Source of the DNA: an uncultured Lachnospiraceae bacterium
GTDB taxonomy: Bacteria; Bacillota; Clostridia; Lachnospirales; Lachnospiraceae
DNA: 64,000 bases
Reading direction: 5' to 3'
Assembly (NCBI GenBank): GCA_934294885.1
Contig: CAKRAK010000002.1
Span: 62,001-126,000 of the forward strand
In this document: one piece after another, positions 30,531 through 39,114 of the stretch
How positions within the stretch are numbered: the first letter of the stretch is position 1
Layout of the letters: every line of letters starts with the position of its first letter
Made by a program: the position numbers and the translations under genes
Notes under the pieces: model-generated
Databases searched by the model: none
What the model was told of the DNA's origin: nothing
Seen by the model: only the letters and a program-made list of their open reading frames with translations

Positions 30531-32543
30531 ATGAATGGATCGGATAGTGTTGAACAGTTAAAGGGTGTGGGACCAAAGACGGCAGCAATGTTTCGAAAAT
30601 TACGGGTGAATACGGTGGACGATCTGTTACATTTGTATCCCCGGAATTATTTAAGCTATGATGCACCGCAATCCATTGATCAGTTAAGGGTTGGAGAACG
30701 GGTATGTATCAAAGCGGTTGTTGATTCTTATGTAGAGGTGAAAAAGGTAAGAAGTCTTACCATTGTATCTCTTATGGTAAAGGACAGCACCGGGCGGATT
30801 AAGCTGACATGGTTTAACTGTCCATTTTTAAAAAAGGTGTTCTATATTGGACAAACCTATATTTTTATTGGAACGTTAAATTATAAAAACGGACAGTTGT
30901 CAATCGAACATCCGGAATATTACAGGGAAGAGGATTACAGGAAGAAAATGGAGACGCTGCAGCCGATATATCCTCTCACGGAAGGATTAAGCAATAAGGT
31001 TGTTACAAAGGTTATGGAAAAGGCACTGCCTTACGTTGCAGATATAAAAGACAGCGTTCCCGAGGTTGTCCGGGAAACATACAATTTGCTTTCCCTAGAG
31101 GAAGCGTTTAAGGGAATCCATTTTCCGAAAACAAAGGACCGGCTGATTCAATGCAGAAACAGACTTGTATTTGATGAGTTCTTTTGGTTTTTGGTACATA
31201 TTTCATTGTTAAAAGAAAATACGGTTCGTATTGAGAATCATTTTCGGATTGATGATTTTTCCGGAGTGGAGGATTTTCTGTCCCGGTTGCCCTTTTCTCT
31301 GACAAAGGGACAGCAGACGGCATTTGAAGAGATAAAGAAAGATTTGTCGGGAACGGTTGTTATGAACCGTCTGATACAGGGAGATGTTGGTTCCGGTAAA
31401 ACCTTAGTTGCCCAGATGGCGATTCTTTCTGTTGTCCAAAATGGATATCAGGCAGCATTTATGGCACCTACGGAAGTGCTGGCATCCCAGCATTACGAGG
31501 ATTTGACAAAGGATTTTGCTCCCTTTGGAATAAAAACCGCATTACTGGCAGGCTCCACCAAGCCCGCCAAGAAGCGTAAGATATACGAGGCACTTGCCAA
31601 TGGTGAAATTGATGTTATAATCGGAACCCATGCATTGATACAGGAAAAGGTGGATTACAACAGACTTGCCCTTGTAATTACAGATGAGCAGCATCGATTT
31701 GGGGTAAGACAACGGGAAAAATTATCGGATAAGGGAGATGCACCGCATGTACTGGTTATGAGTGCCACACCGATTCCAAGAACCCTGGCCATTATTATGT
31801 ATGGTGATTTGGACATTACCCTTATGAAGGATATGCCGGCAGAACGAAAACCGATTAAGAATTGCGTTGTAGGACCGGAATATCGACCGACGGCATACAA
31901 ATTTATGTTAGAACAGATTCAAAAAGGACATCAGATTTATATTATTTGTCCGATGGTGGAAGCCGGAGAAAATGTGGATATTGAAAATGTAATCCAGTAT
32001 CAGGAAAGCCTTGTGGATATTTTTCCAAAGACGGTTTCCGTTGCTTACTTACATGGTAAGATGTCACCGGAGGAAAAGAACCGGATTATGGAGGCATTTG
32101 GTCATAACGAAATACAAATTCTTGTATCCACAACGGTAATCGAGGTTGGAATCAATAATCCAAATGCAACTGTTATGATGATTGAGAATGCAGAACGGTT
32201 CGGACTTGCCCAGCTGCATCAGCTACGGGGACGGGTTGGCAGAGGTGATGCCCAGTCTTATTGCATTTTTGTCTGCGGAAGTGACAGGGAGGAGTCGAAG
32301 AAGCGTCTGGAAATACTGAATCATTCCAATGATGGATTTTATATTGCCAATGAGGATTTGAAGTTACGGGGACCGGGAGATTTCTTCGGTGTAAGACAAA
32401 GTGGTGATATGCTGTTCCATCTGGGAGATATTTATGGGGATGCAGATATATTAAAACAGGCAAACGATGCAGTTTGCAGGTTAGCCAAAGAGGGAATCTG
32501 TCCGGATTCTCTTATGGAGACACAAAAAACAATGATTTTATAG
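30531..32543 (+). CDS. recG: ATP-dependent DNA helicase RecG
   Basis: Branch-migrating helicase for fork rescue and recombination. It is 670 aa with start ATG 30531, giving MNGSDSVEQLKGVGPKTAAM. Upstream Met codons lie within the terminator hairpin. The wedge/OB domain (about 50-145) is followed by helicase motifs: I GDVGSGKT, Ia APTEVLASQHY, II DEQHRFGVRQR, III VMSATPIPRT, V VIEVGINNPNA and VI QLRGRVGRG. The C-terminal DFFGVRQSGD block is typical. Its position after fakA is conserved. Confidence 0.96.
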   Translation: MNGSDSVEQLKGVGPKTAAMFRKLRVNTVDDLLHLYPRNYLSYDAPQSIDQLRVGERVCIKAVVDSYVEVKKVRSLTIVSLMVKDSTGRIKLTWFNCPFLKKVFYIGQTYIFIGTLNYKNGQLSIEHPEYYREEDYRKKMETLQPIYPLTEGLSNKVVTKVMEKALPYVADIKDSVPEVVRETYNLLSLEEAFKGIHFPKTKDRLIQCRNRLVFDEFFWFLVHISLLKENTVRIENHFRIDDFSGVEDFLSRLPFSLTKGQQTAFEEIKKDLSGTVVMNRLIQGDVGSGKTLVAQMAILSVVQNGYQAAFMAPTEVLASQHYEDLTKDFAPFGIKTALLAGSTKPAKKRKIYEALANGEIDVIIGTHALIQEKVDYNRLALVITDEQHRFGVRQREKLSDKGDAPHVLVMSATPIPRTLAIIMYGDLDITLMKDMPAERKPIKNCVVGPEYRPTAYKFMLEQIQKGHQIYIICPMVEAGENVDIENVIQYQESLVDIFPKTVSVAYLHGKMSPEEKNRIMEAFGHNEIQILVSTTVIEVGINNPNATVMMIENAERFGLAQLHQLRGRVGRGDAQSYCIFVCGSDREESKKRLEILNHSNDGFYIANEDLKLRGPGDFFGVRQSGDMLFHLGDIYGDADILKQANDAVCRLAKEGICPDSLMETQKTMIL

Positions 32544-32559
32544 GTTTAGGAGGGTGTTT

Positions 32560-34050
32560 ATGAGACAATATGGAAAGAAAATAATGACTGCATTTATACT
32601 TGCAATGTGTGCAGCATCGGCCTTTGGCTGTGGGAAAACCAATCAGGAAGCAACAACGGAAGCTACTTCTTTTGAAGAGGCAGCTACAAAGGAGCAGCAA
32701 AAGGAAGAGGCAACACAAGAGGCAGCAGCCGGTTACAGTTTTACCTTAAAGGGTGGTAATTCATGGGAGAATAATGAGCTTCATTGTGAACAATTTGATG
32801 GGGTGATTCAGAATCATACATCGGATGATGGAAAGGACTGGAAGATAGAGCTTACGGTTCCGGAAGGTTCCAAGCTGGAAAACGGATGGAACGGTACCTA
32901 TGATTTATCGGGAACAACACTGACCATAACAGCTGTTGACTATAATGAACAGATTCCTGCAAAAGGAGAAATTTCCTTTGGATTTATATTAGATACAAAG
33001 GACACATATACACCGGAAGGTAAGATTACTGTTTCCGGAGCCGTATATGGATTGAATGATAACAGTAAGGCTTCTGAGAATGAAACATCCACAACGGAAG
33101 AAAAAGAAGAGAAGCTTGATGTGGCAAAAAAGGATAAATCGGGAACTCCTTTTGCAAATCACGGAAAGTTATCGGTAAAGGGAACCAATCTTGTAGATAA
33201 AAACGGAAAAGCATATCAGTTAAAGGGTGTTTCTACCCACGGTATTGCATGGTTTCCGGATTATGTCAATAAAGATGCATTTTCCGATTTTGCTTCCTTT
33301 GGTGCCAATGCAATACGTCTTGCTATGTATACAGATGAAAATGGCGGATATTGTAACGGAGGAGATAAGGAGTCGCTTAAGAAATTGCTGGATCAGGGTG
33401 TAAAGGCATGTGATGAATTAGGACTTTATGTAATTATTGACTGGCATATTTTACATGATTGTGACCCAACGGTACATCAGGAGGATGCAGAAGCCTTCTT
33501 TGAAGAGATTTCAAAAAAATATGCAGACCATGATAATGTAATTTATGAAATCTGTAATGAGCCAAATGGCGGAACCACATGGGATACAGTAAAATCTTAT
33601 GCGGAGGACATAATTCCCATTATCCGGAAAAACGACAAAGACAGTATTATTATTGTTGGTACACCAAACTGGTCACAGGATGTTGATGCAGCCGCAGAGA
33701 ATCCCATAGAAGGTGAAGACAATATTATGTATGCTCTGCATTTCTATGCGGCAACCCACAAGGATGAAATTCGTAAGAAGGTGGAGATCGGAAGAGAAAA
33801 GGGGCTGGCAGTGATTATCAGCGAGTGCAGTATATGTGATGCCTCCGGTAACGGTGGAATTGACTATGATGAGGCACAGGCATGGGCTGATTTGATCGAA
33901 AAGGATAATTTAAGTTACTTTGCATGGAATTTAAGCAATAAGGATGAAAGTTCTTCTTTGTTAAAATCCTCTGTTACAAAAACCTCCGGCTTTACAAAGG
34001 ATGATCTTTCGGAGACGGGACAATGGTTTGTAGACATGTTTGGTAAATAA
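32560..34050 (+). CDS. GH5 cellulase lipoprotein with CBM2-like module
   Basis: An extracellular endo-beta-1,4-glucanase by family. It is 496 aa. A lipoprotein signal ends at Cys24 (SAFGC). A Thr/Glu linker, a beta domain of CBM2 type (about 65-165: GNSWENNELHCEQF, GWNGTYDLSG), an acidic linker, then the GH5_2 domain from about 205 follow. The acid/base is Glu334 in CNEPNGG and the nucleophile Glu422 in IISECSICDASGNGG. The usual SEWG is SECS here. The ending FAWNLSNKDESSSLL is standard. Lipid anchoring keeps it on the cell surface. AGGAGGG precedes the ATG. Confidence 0.9.
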   Translation: MRQYGKKIMTAFILAMCAASAFGCGKTNQEATTEATSFEEAATKEQQKEEATQEAAAGYSFTLKGGNSWENNELHCEQFDGVIQNHTSDDGKDWKIELTVPEGSKLENGWNGTYDLSGTTLTITAVDYNEQIPAKGEISFGFILDTKDTYTPEGKITVSGAVYGLNDNSKASENETSTTEEKEEKLDVAKKDKSGTPFANHGKLSVKGTNLVDKNGKAYQLKGVSTHGIAWFPDYVNKDAFSDFASFGANAIRLAMYTDENGGYCNGGDKESLKKLLDQGVKACDELGLYVIIDWHILHDCDPTVHQEDAEAFFEEISKKYADHDNVIYEICNEPNGGTTWDTVKSYAEDIIPIIRKNDKDSIIIVGTPNWSQDVDAAAENPIEGEDNIMYALHFYAATHKDEIRKKVEIGREKGLAVIISECSICDASGNGGIDYDEAQAWADLIEKDNLSYFAWNLSNKDESSSLLKSSVTKTSGFTKDDLSETGQWFVDMFGK

Positions 34051-34055
34051 GTCGG

Positions 34056-34110
34056 AAATGCCATATGTAGGATGATTCGGTAAATGGATGGACTACATAT
34101 GGCATTTTTG
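34056..34110 (+). terminator. Terminator after the GH5 gene
   Basis: A 15-bp perfect stem, AAATGCCATATGTAG and CTACATATGGCATTT, with a 22-base loop, then TTG. The T-run is part of the stem end. Confidence 0.75.
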
Positions 34111-34192
34111 TTGTGGAATTGCACATTTTTTTATAAAAAATAAGGATAATTTTATGTAAACTAGGGAAATTTGCCTGAAATGGTCGAAAGTA

Positions 34193-34221
34193 TTGACAAA
34201 TCAAGGGTTTTTCATTATTCT
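34193..34221 (+). promoter_or_regulatory. Promoter of rsmD-coaD
   Basis: -35 TTGACA, 17-base spacer, -10 TATTCT, about 50 bases before rsmD. Confidence 0.65.
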
Positions 34222-34270
34222 AAAAGCTGGAATTGTAAAATGATGAAAATGTGTGAACAGGTAAGGTAAT

Positions 34271-34825
34271 ATGAGAGTAATTGCAGGGAAAGCAAGACGA
34301 TTACAGTTAAAAACTCCAAAAGGAAAAGATACCAGACCGACAACAGACCGGATAAAGGAGACATTATTTAATATGCTTCAGGATGAGCTGTTTGATGTTA
34401 ATTTTCTGGATTTGTTCAGCGGAAGCGGTGGGATTGGAATCGAAGCACTTAGTCGTGGAGCAAGATATGCATATTTTGTAGAACAGAACAAAGAAGCCTG
34501 TGATATTATTCGGGATAATCTGCACACAACACATTTAGAAGATCAGGGAACTGTTTTGATGATGTCGGCATTGAATGCATTAGTTGCTTTGCAGGGTCGG
34601 GAACGGTTTCATGTAGTATTTATGGATCCACCGTATGGAAAGGGCTTGGAAAAGGAAATAATCAAAAATCCATTATTTTTATCCATATTAGAGCCGAAAG
34701 CATTGGTTATTGTGGAGGCGGATCTGAATACGATTTTAGAAGAAACGGATCTTTCGGGATTTCGTATTCTGAAAGAAAAGATATACAAAACAAACAAACA
34801 TATTTTCCTTGAAAAGTGTGAGTGA
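34271..34825 (+). CDS. rsmD: 16S rRNA (guanine-966 N2)-methyltransferase RsmD
   Basis: 184 aa. The N-terminal RVIAGKARRLQLKTPKG-x-x-TRPTTD signature is present, together with SAM motif I DLFSGSGGIGIEALSRGA, motif II FVEQNKEAC and catalytic motif IV FMDPPYGKG. It modifies G966 during 30S assembly. It starts 27 bases before coaD, its standard neighbour in Firmicutes, and shares its transcript. Confidence 0.96.
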   Translation: MRVIAGKARRLQLKTPKGKDTRPTTDRIKETLFNMLQDELFDVNFLDLFSGSGGIGIEALSRGARYAYFVEQNKEACDIIRDNLHTTHLEDQGTVLMMSALNALVALQGRERFHVVFMDPPYGKGLEKEIIKNPLFLSILEPKALVIVEADLNTILEETDLSGFRILKEKIYKTNKHIFLEKCE

Positions 34826-34852
34826 CAGAAATATAAAAAGTGGGGAAAAATC

Positions 34853-35338
34853 TTGAGTAGAGTAATATATCCGGGCAGCTTTGATCCGGTTACCTTTGGA
34901 CATATAGATATTATCAAACGTTCTGCAATGATGTTTGATGAGGTTATCGTTGGAATCTTGAATAACAGTAACAAAAATCCTTTGTTTTCCGTTTCGGAAC
35001 GGAAGGAGATGTTGGAGGATGCCGTAAGACAGTTTACCAATGTTAAAGTAATCTGTTTTGAAGGTTTGTTAGTAGATTTTATGGAAAAAAATGATATTTC
35101 GGTGATTGTAAGAGGTCTTAGGGCAATTACGGATTTTGATTATGAGCTGCAGATTGCACAAAGTAATCGTAAAGTCAGTGGTGACAGTATTGATACGGTA
35201 TTTTTGGCAACCAGTGTGGAGTATGCGTATTTAAGCTCCAGCATGGTAAGAGAATATGCCAGTTACGGTACGGACGTGTCGGCTTTTGTACCTGAGTTTG
35301 TGAATCAGAAGTTAAAAGAGCATTTCAAGCAAATATAA
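34853..35338 (+). CDS. coaD: Phosphopantetheine adenylyltransferase
   Basis: Penultimate step of coenzyme A synthesis. It is 161 aa, a nucleotidyltransferase fold with YPGSFDPVTFGHIDII (the T/HxGH site), VRGLRAITDFDYELQIA and the SSSMVREYASYG loop. The start codon is TTG at 34853, preceded by a GGGG site, and it gives the exact family N-terminus. The coiled-coil protein gene follows 17 bases later. Confidence 0.95.
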   Translation: MSRVIYPGSFDPVTFGHIDIIKRSAMMFDEVIVGILNNSNKNPLFSVSERKEMLEDAVRQFTNVKVICFEGLLVDFMEKNDISVIVRGLRAITDFDYELQIAQSNRKVSGDSIDTVFLATSVEYAYLSSSMVREYASYGTDVSAFVPEFVNQKLKEHFKQI

Positions 35339-35355
35339 TAATGGAGGATGAAAAA

Positions 35356-36579
35356 ATGGCAAGAAGAAGTATTGAAGATGTAATGATTGATATTGAGGAG
35401 TTTTTGGCAGGCTGCAAATCAGCAGGCTTTTCATCTAATAAAATTGCTGTGCCAAAGGATGAGTTGGAGGATTTGTTTGGCGAGCTGAAGGTTAAGATAC
35501 CGGCAGAAATTGACCGTTGTAAGAAAATCATGCGTAACAAAGAAGCAATTCTTGTGAATGCGAGAAAAGAAGCAGATACCATTTTAGCGGAAGCCAATAA
35601 CACGGCCCAGCAGCTTATCGCAGAAACCACAATTGTTCAGCAGGCGAATCAGCAGGCTTATGATACGGTAGAGCTTGCAAAGGCTCAGGCAAAAGAAATT
35701 TTAGATGATGCGGTTGCTCAGGCAAATGATATTCGTTTGGGTTCCATGCAGTATACCAATGATATTATGATCGGTATCCGTAATTATGTGGAAGCAACCA
35801 TGAATGCAGAGAGAGCAAACTATGAGAATCTTCTTCAGGTTTTGAATAATGAATATATGAATGCAAATGCGAATATAGAGGAAGTGCAGACTCAGATTAT
35901 TGAATTTACCGGTAATCCTGACAGTGTACGTCAGGCTCCTGTAATGAAAACTGCGGATGAACAAAAGAAGGAAGAACCAAAACAGAAGCTCAGTGTGAGC
36001 CAGAAGGTAAGACAGGCAGTCGGAATGAAAGAAGAGTCTGTAACATCTGCTAAGGGTTCTGTTGAGATTCCTGATTTTATTGCAACCGGTGAGTCTGTTG
36101 TGCCAAATGAGACACCGTTAGAGGTAAGTACACCTAAGAGTCAGTCGGCTGAAAAAGCGGCCTCAGTTGTAAGCGAAGCAACAAAAGAAGCTGCAGCGGC
36201 ATTGGATCCAATCCAGGGTGACCTGGATGCCGAGTCTGGAGTTGTAGGACCTGTTGGTGTTGCACCATCTCATGACGGAGAAGGAATCGAAAAGAAAGTA
36301 AAAAAGAAAATTATCAAAAAACGGAATCCGGTTATTCACACACCTCAGTCTGCACAAGAGGCAGTAGCAAAGACAGTGGAAGCTGCAAATGTCAATAAGA
36401 CAGAGAAGACCGTATATAAGGCAAACGGAGAGCAGGCAAGAGAAGTTCCACCTATGGAGGGAAAAGTAAAAAGAGGTCCGAGAGTTGGACGGGGAGAGGT
36501 AACGGAGCATACCGCTGCCGGAGAAGAGACTGTTTCTGTTGGGGCAATTGATGATTTATCAATGGATCAGAAAATCTGA
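35356..36579 (+). CDS. Coiled-coil protein with basic/acidic low-complexity tail, unknown function
   Basis: 407 aa. The N-terminal 190 residues are helical and heptad-like, rich in Ala/Glu/Lys (KEAILVNARKEADTILAEAN, AKAQAKEILDDAVAQANDIR). This resembles the DivIVA or V-ATPase subunit E type of coiled coil but is not assignable. The remaining half is low-complexity, with one strongly basic cluster (KKVKKKIIKKRNP). No membrane segment is seen. The ATG at 35356 has GGAGG 8 bases upstream. An ATG at 35341 lies in that site. It follows coaD. Its last 13 bases overlap the end of the convergent ylbJ gene. Confidence 0.75.
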   Translation: MARRSIEDVMIDIEEFLAGCKSAGFSSNKIAVPKDELEDLFGELKVKIPAEIDRCKKIMRNKEAILVNARKEADTILAEANNTAQQLIAETTIVQQANQQAYDTVELAKAQAKEILDDAVAQANDIRLGSMQYTNDIMIGIRNYVEATMNAERANYENLLQVLNNEYMNANANIEEVQTQIIEFTGNPDSVRQAPVMKTADEQKKEEPKQKLSVSQKVRQAVGMKEESVTSAKGSVEIPDFIATGESVVPNETPLEVSTPKSQSAEKAASVVSEATKEAAAALDPIQGDLDAESGVVGPVGVAPSHDGEGIEKKVKKKIIKKRNPVIHTPQSAQEAVAKTVEAANVNKTEKTVYKANGEQAREVPPMEGKVKRGPRVGRGEVTEHTAAGEETVSVGAIDDLSMDQKI

Positions 36580-37433
36580 TAAATAAATAAAAAAAGAAAT
36601 GTACCTGTGGATAGAAGTAATTTTGTCCGCAGGTATTTTTTTGTATTCATATGAGCAACACATTTAATCTGATATATACTGCACAGACCACCGAAGGCAG
36701 TAAGCATACCGATGATAGGAAGGTATAAGCAGTTATTCTGCAATGCTTCCTTTAATACGGTAAGTCCGGTTGTGATTTCCAAAAAAGATAAGATAATCTG
36801 CAAATAAAGACTGTGACAGAAGGGAAGGGATATTTTATAGATGATGGAAAAAATCATAATATAAACGCCGATGAGAACAATGGTTTTTACCGCTTCAATA
36901 AAAGTATTGGTTATATTAAGCTTGTTTTCTTTGTCCGGTAACCGAAAACTGCCGTCATCCCTGCCATAAACCGTGAATAAAAATCCAACAATGGTTGGAA
37001 TATATATGGATAGCAAAAATACGGCAAGAGAAATCTGTTTTTCCAAAATACAGGGAAAAATATAACCGATGATAAACATGGGACTGGTTTGATTCACATA
37101 AGGAAGGAGTTTTTCTTTTTCATAAAGTGAGATTTGATTTGCGTGATAGAATTGCTCTAATATTTTACCGCCTACCGGATAACCGCATAAATTTCCCAAC
37201 ATAAAAACAACAAATTCACCGGATTTTTGACGAAACAAAGGGGTAAATGCCTGTATAAGATAGCGATAGGAATTGGTTTCCCATAATGCATTGGTTATGA
37301 TGATAAAAGGAAACAGGGAAGGCAGTAAGGTTTGATACCATAGAAGAAGCCCTGTTCGGGCTCCCATAATGACATCATTATGAAAAAATAATAATAAAAA
37401 TAAAAGCACAATAAGAAAAAAAGTCTGCTTCAT
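36567..37433 (-). CDS. ylbJ: Sporulation integral membrane protein YlbJ
   Basis: 288 aa with about eight membrane helices. Family landmarks are GLLLWYQTLLPSLFPFIIIT, GNLCGYPVGGKI, YVNQTSPMFIIGYIF and MLTAFGGLCSIYQI. It is needed for spore cortex formation in Bacillus. The ATG at 37433 gives the usual short N-terminus. The nearest GAGGG lies 14 bases away and in a hairpin (ATTCCCT/AGGGAAT). An alternative start is the GTG at 37520, overlapping the tmcAL stop, which would add 29 residues. Adjacent tmcAL and coaD match the Bacillus ylb cluster. Confidence 0.82.
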   Translation of the reverse strand: MKQTFFLIVLLFLLLFFHNDVIMGARTGLLLWYQTLLPSLFPFIIITNALWETNSYRYLIQAFTPLFRQKSGEFVVFMLGNLCGYPVGGKILEQFYHANQISLYEKEKLLPYVNQTSPMFIIGYIFPCILEKQISLAVFLLSIYIPTIVGFLFTVYGRDDGSFRLPDKENKLNITNTFIEAVKTIVLIGVYIMIFSIIYKISLPFCHSLYLQIILSFLEITTGLTVLKEALQNNCLYLPIIGMLTAFGGLCSIYQIKCVAHMNTKKYLRTKLLLSTGTFLFLFIYQIF

Positions 37434-37516
37434 AAAGAAATGGGATTCCCTCTTTGTACATGTATATGAAGGGAATTGTATTCTTATGAATGAAGCAGAG
37501 CATCCATTCATTATAT

Positions 37517-38791
37517 TCACATATCAGAGGGCTGTTCCGGCTCACTAATGATAACGGAATGTTTGTACTCTGATGGAATACATTGACCGTATTGATTAAA
37601 GTAAGCCTGACGATACAAATCATCTGCAAACATCTGGTTTTCTATAAGGTTTAATGTAAAACCGGATGCAATCCTTTTGTAATTTGCCATTTTGGTAAGG
37701 ACAGGGAGGGATGAATGTTCTTTTAACAGTTTTGGTAAAACTGAATTTCTCTGAAATCCCAATATACGCACATAAGCAGCATAATCCAAATCCTTTAACC
37801 GGTTGGTCTGTTCCTTTGTGATACGAAGAAGAATGTGCATCAGACAACGGTTTAATCGGGTTTCTGTAATATTCTTGCTTTTTAACTCTGCAATAAGCAG
37901 GGATCCTTGTGCCGGAAGAATGTCGTACCCTGAAATACGGTTGGCAAGCTCCTTTGATACATCCTGATATAAGGCAGCGTTTTTCTCGTAAAAAAGTCTG
38001 CTTTGAAGGAAAGGATAAAAACTTTCCCATGAAAGAGGCCTGTTATAGGAATCCTGTACCATTGCTTTCATAGATGCAGCAGGTATATAATCGGAAATCC
38101 GGCTGTCCGACTTGGAAAATTCTTTCCTGAGGGCAGTGGCAGAGCATACAAGGTCAGTATTTTTGTTTTCATTTGTCTGATGGCAGGCATCCGGGAGCAC
38201 TGTATCGTGGTAATTATCCTCGCTCCTTTGTATGATGTAATAGGAAAGGGGCAGATTATATTGTATGATAACCTTTAGATATTCAATGGCCAATATATTA
38301 TTTGGTTTTGAAAGAATTATCTGTAAACGGGAATCGTGCATATAATCGGAGGCAGCAATGCTCCTTGCCTTTGGAAAAGAATGACCTGCAGCAAGCTGCT
38401 TTTGTAATTTTTCTTTGAAGTCCTGTGGTTCGGCTGCAAACAGCTTTGCCAGAGCATAGAGGGTATCCGGTTGTTCACATTCTGCACCGAAGCAAATGGT
38501 GTCAATGATTCCGGTTTGATACAATGACAAAACGGCACCCCGGGCAAAGATTTCCGCACTCTGGGTTGAAAAAAAGGAAGGAAGCTCCAAAACCATATGG
38601 ACGCCTCCGGCTAACGCCATTTTTGTTCTGATATATTTGTTTAATATGGCAGGCTCTCCCCGTTGAACATAGTTTCCGCTCATGATAACCAGAATTTCCT
38701 TGTCGGGAAATGCTTTTTTGGCCTGTTGAATCTGATAATGATGTCCGTTGTGAAATGGATTGTATTCCGCAATAATACCGACGTGTCCCAT
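37517..38791 (-). CDS. tmcAL: tRNA-Met cytidine acetate ligase TmcAL (YlbM)
   Basis: Forms N4-acetylcytidine at the wobble base of elongator tRNA-Met from acetate and ATP. It is 424 aa. The nucleotidyltransferase N-terminus shows GIIAEYNPFHNGHHYQI (H14-N-G-H17), VIMSGNYVQRGEPAI and ELPSFFSTQSAEIFARGA. The helical C-terminal domain includes ICFGAECEQPD and the later SALSEQ-like region. AGGAGAA lies just before the ATG. It is the first gene of a minus-strand pair with ylbJ. Confidence 0.93.
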   Translation of the reverse strand: MGHVGIIAEYNPFHNGHHYQIQQAKKAFPDKEILVIMSGNYVQRGEPAILNKYIRTKMALAGGVHMVLELPSFFSTQSAEIFARGAVLSLYQTGIIDTICFGAECEQPDTLYALAKLFAAEPQDFKEKLQKQLAAGHSFPKARSIAASDYMHDSRLQIILSKPNNILAIEYLKVIIQYNLPLSYYIIQRSEDNYHDTVLPDACHQTNENKNTDLVCSATALRKEFSKSDSRISDYIPAASMKAMVQDSYNRPLSWESFYPFLQSRLFYEKNAALYQDVSKELANRISGYDILPAQGSLLIAELKSKNITETRLNRCLMHILLRITKEQTNRLKDLDYAAYVRILGFQRNSVLPKLLKEHSSLPVLTKMANYKRIASGFTLNLIENQMFADDLYRQAYFNQYGQCIPSEYKHSVIISEPEQPSDM

Positions 38792-38963
38792 AAATTCTCC
38801 TGTCTGTAAAGATGTTGTTTACAAAAAATGGCAACTGTGTTATAGTGACAGTGACATTTCTGATTTATTAAGTAATCAATCTGAACTCTATTATTTCCCA
38901 TTTATTAACAAATTATAAGGAATGGTACAATTATATCATATTTTTTTAAAAAAAATATTTTTT

Positions 38964-38991
38964 TTGACAGAACCTGTCAAAAGCATATGAT
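38964..38991 (+). promoter_or_regulatory. Upstream recA promoter with a palindrome on its -35
   Basis: -35 TTGACA, 16-base spacer, -10 TATGAT. The -35 is the left half of a perfect 7-bp inverted repeat, TTGACAG-AAC-CTGTCAA (38964-38980), a good operator candidate. Confidence 0.55.
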
Positions 38992-39033
38992 AGAATAGTT
39001 AACAGATAAGGTCGAAAATGTATTCGATTTTTA

Positions 39034-39062
39034 TTGACAAACAATCATTATTATATTATGAT
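39034..39062 (+). promoter_or_regulatory. Main recA promoter
   Basis: -35 TTGACA, 17-base spacer, -10 TATGAT, about 53 bases before the recA ATG. The rest of the 38792-39114 gap holds the other promoter and LexA-type sites. Confidence 0.75.
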
Positions 39063-39072
39063 GAACAAAGTA

Positions 39073-39086
39073 CGAACAGATGTTCT
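39073..39086 (+). promoter_or_regulatory. LexA (SOS) box of recA
   Basis: CGAACAGATGTTCT matches the Gram-positive SOS box CGAAC-N4-GTTCG at all but the last base. It lies just after the predicted transcription start, so bound LexA would block the main promoter. A weaker relative, CGAAAATGTATTCG, is at 39013-39026. Confidence 0.8.
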
Positions 39087-39114
39087 TTTTGTTTGATTTA
39101 TGGAGGAAGAGAAA

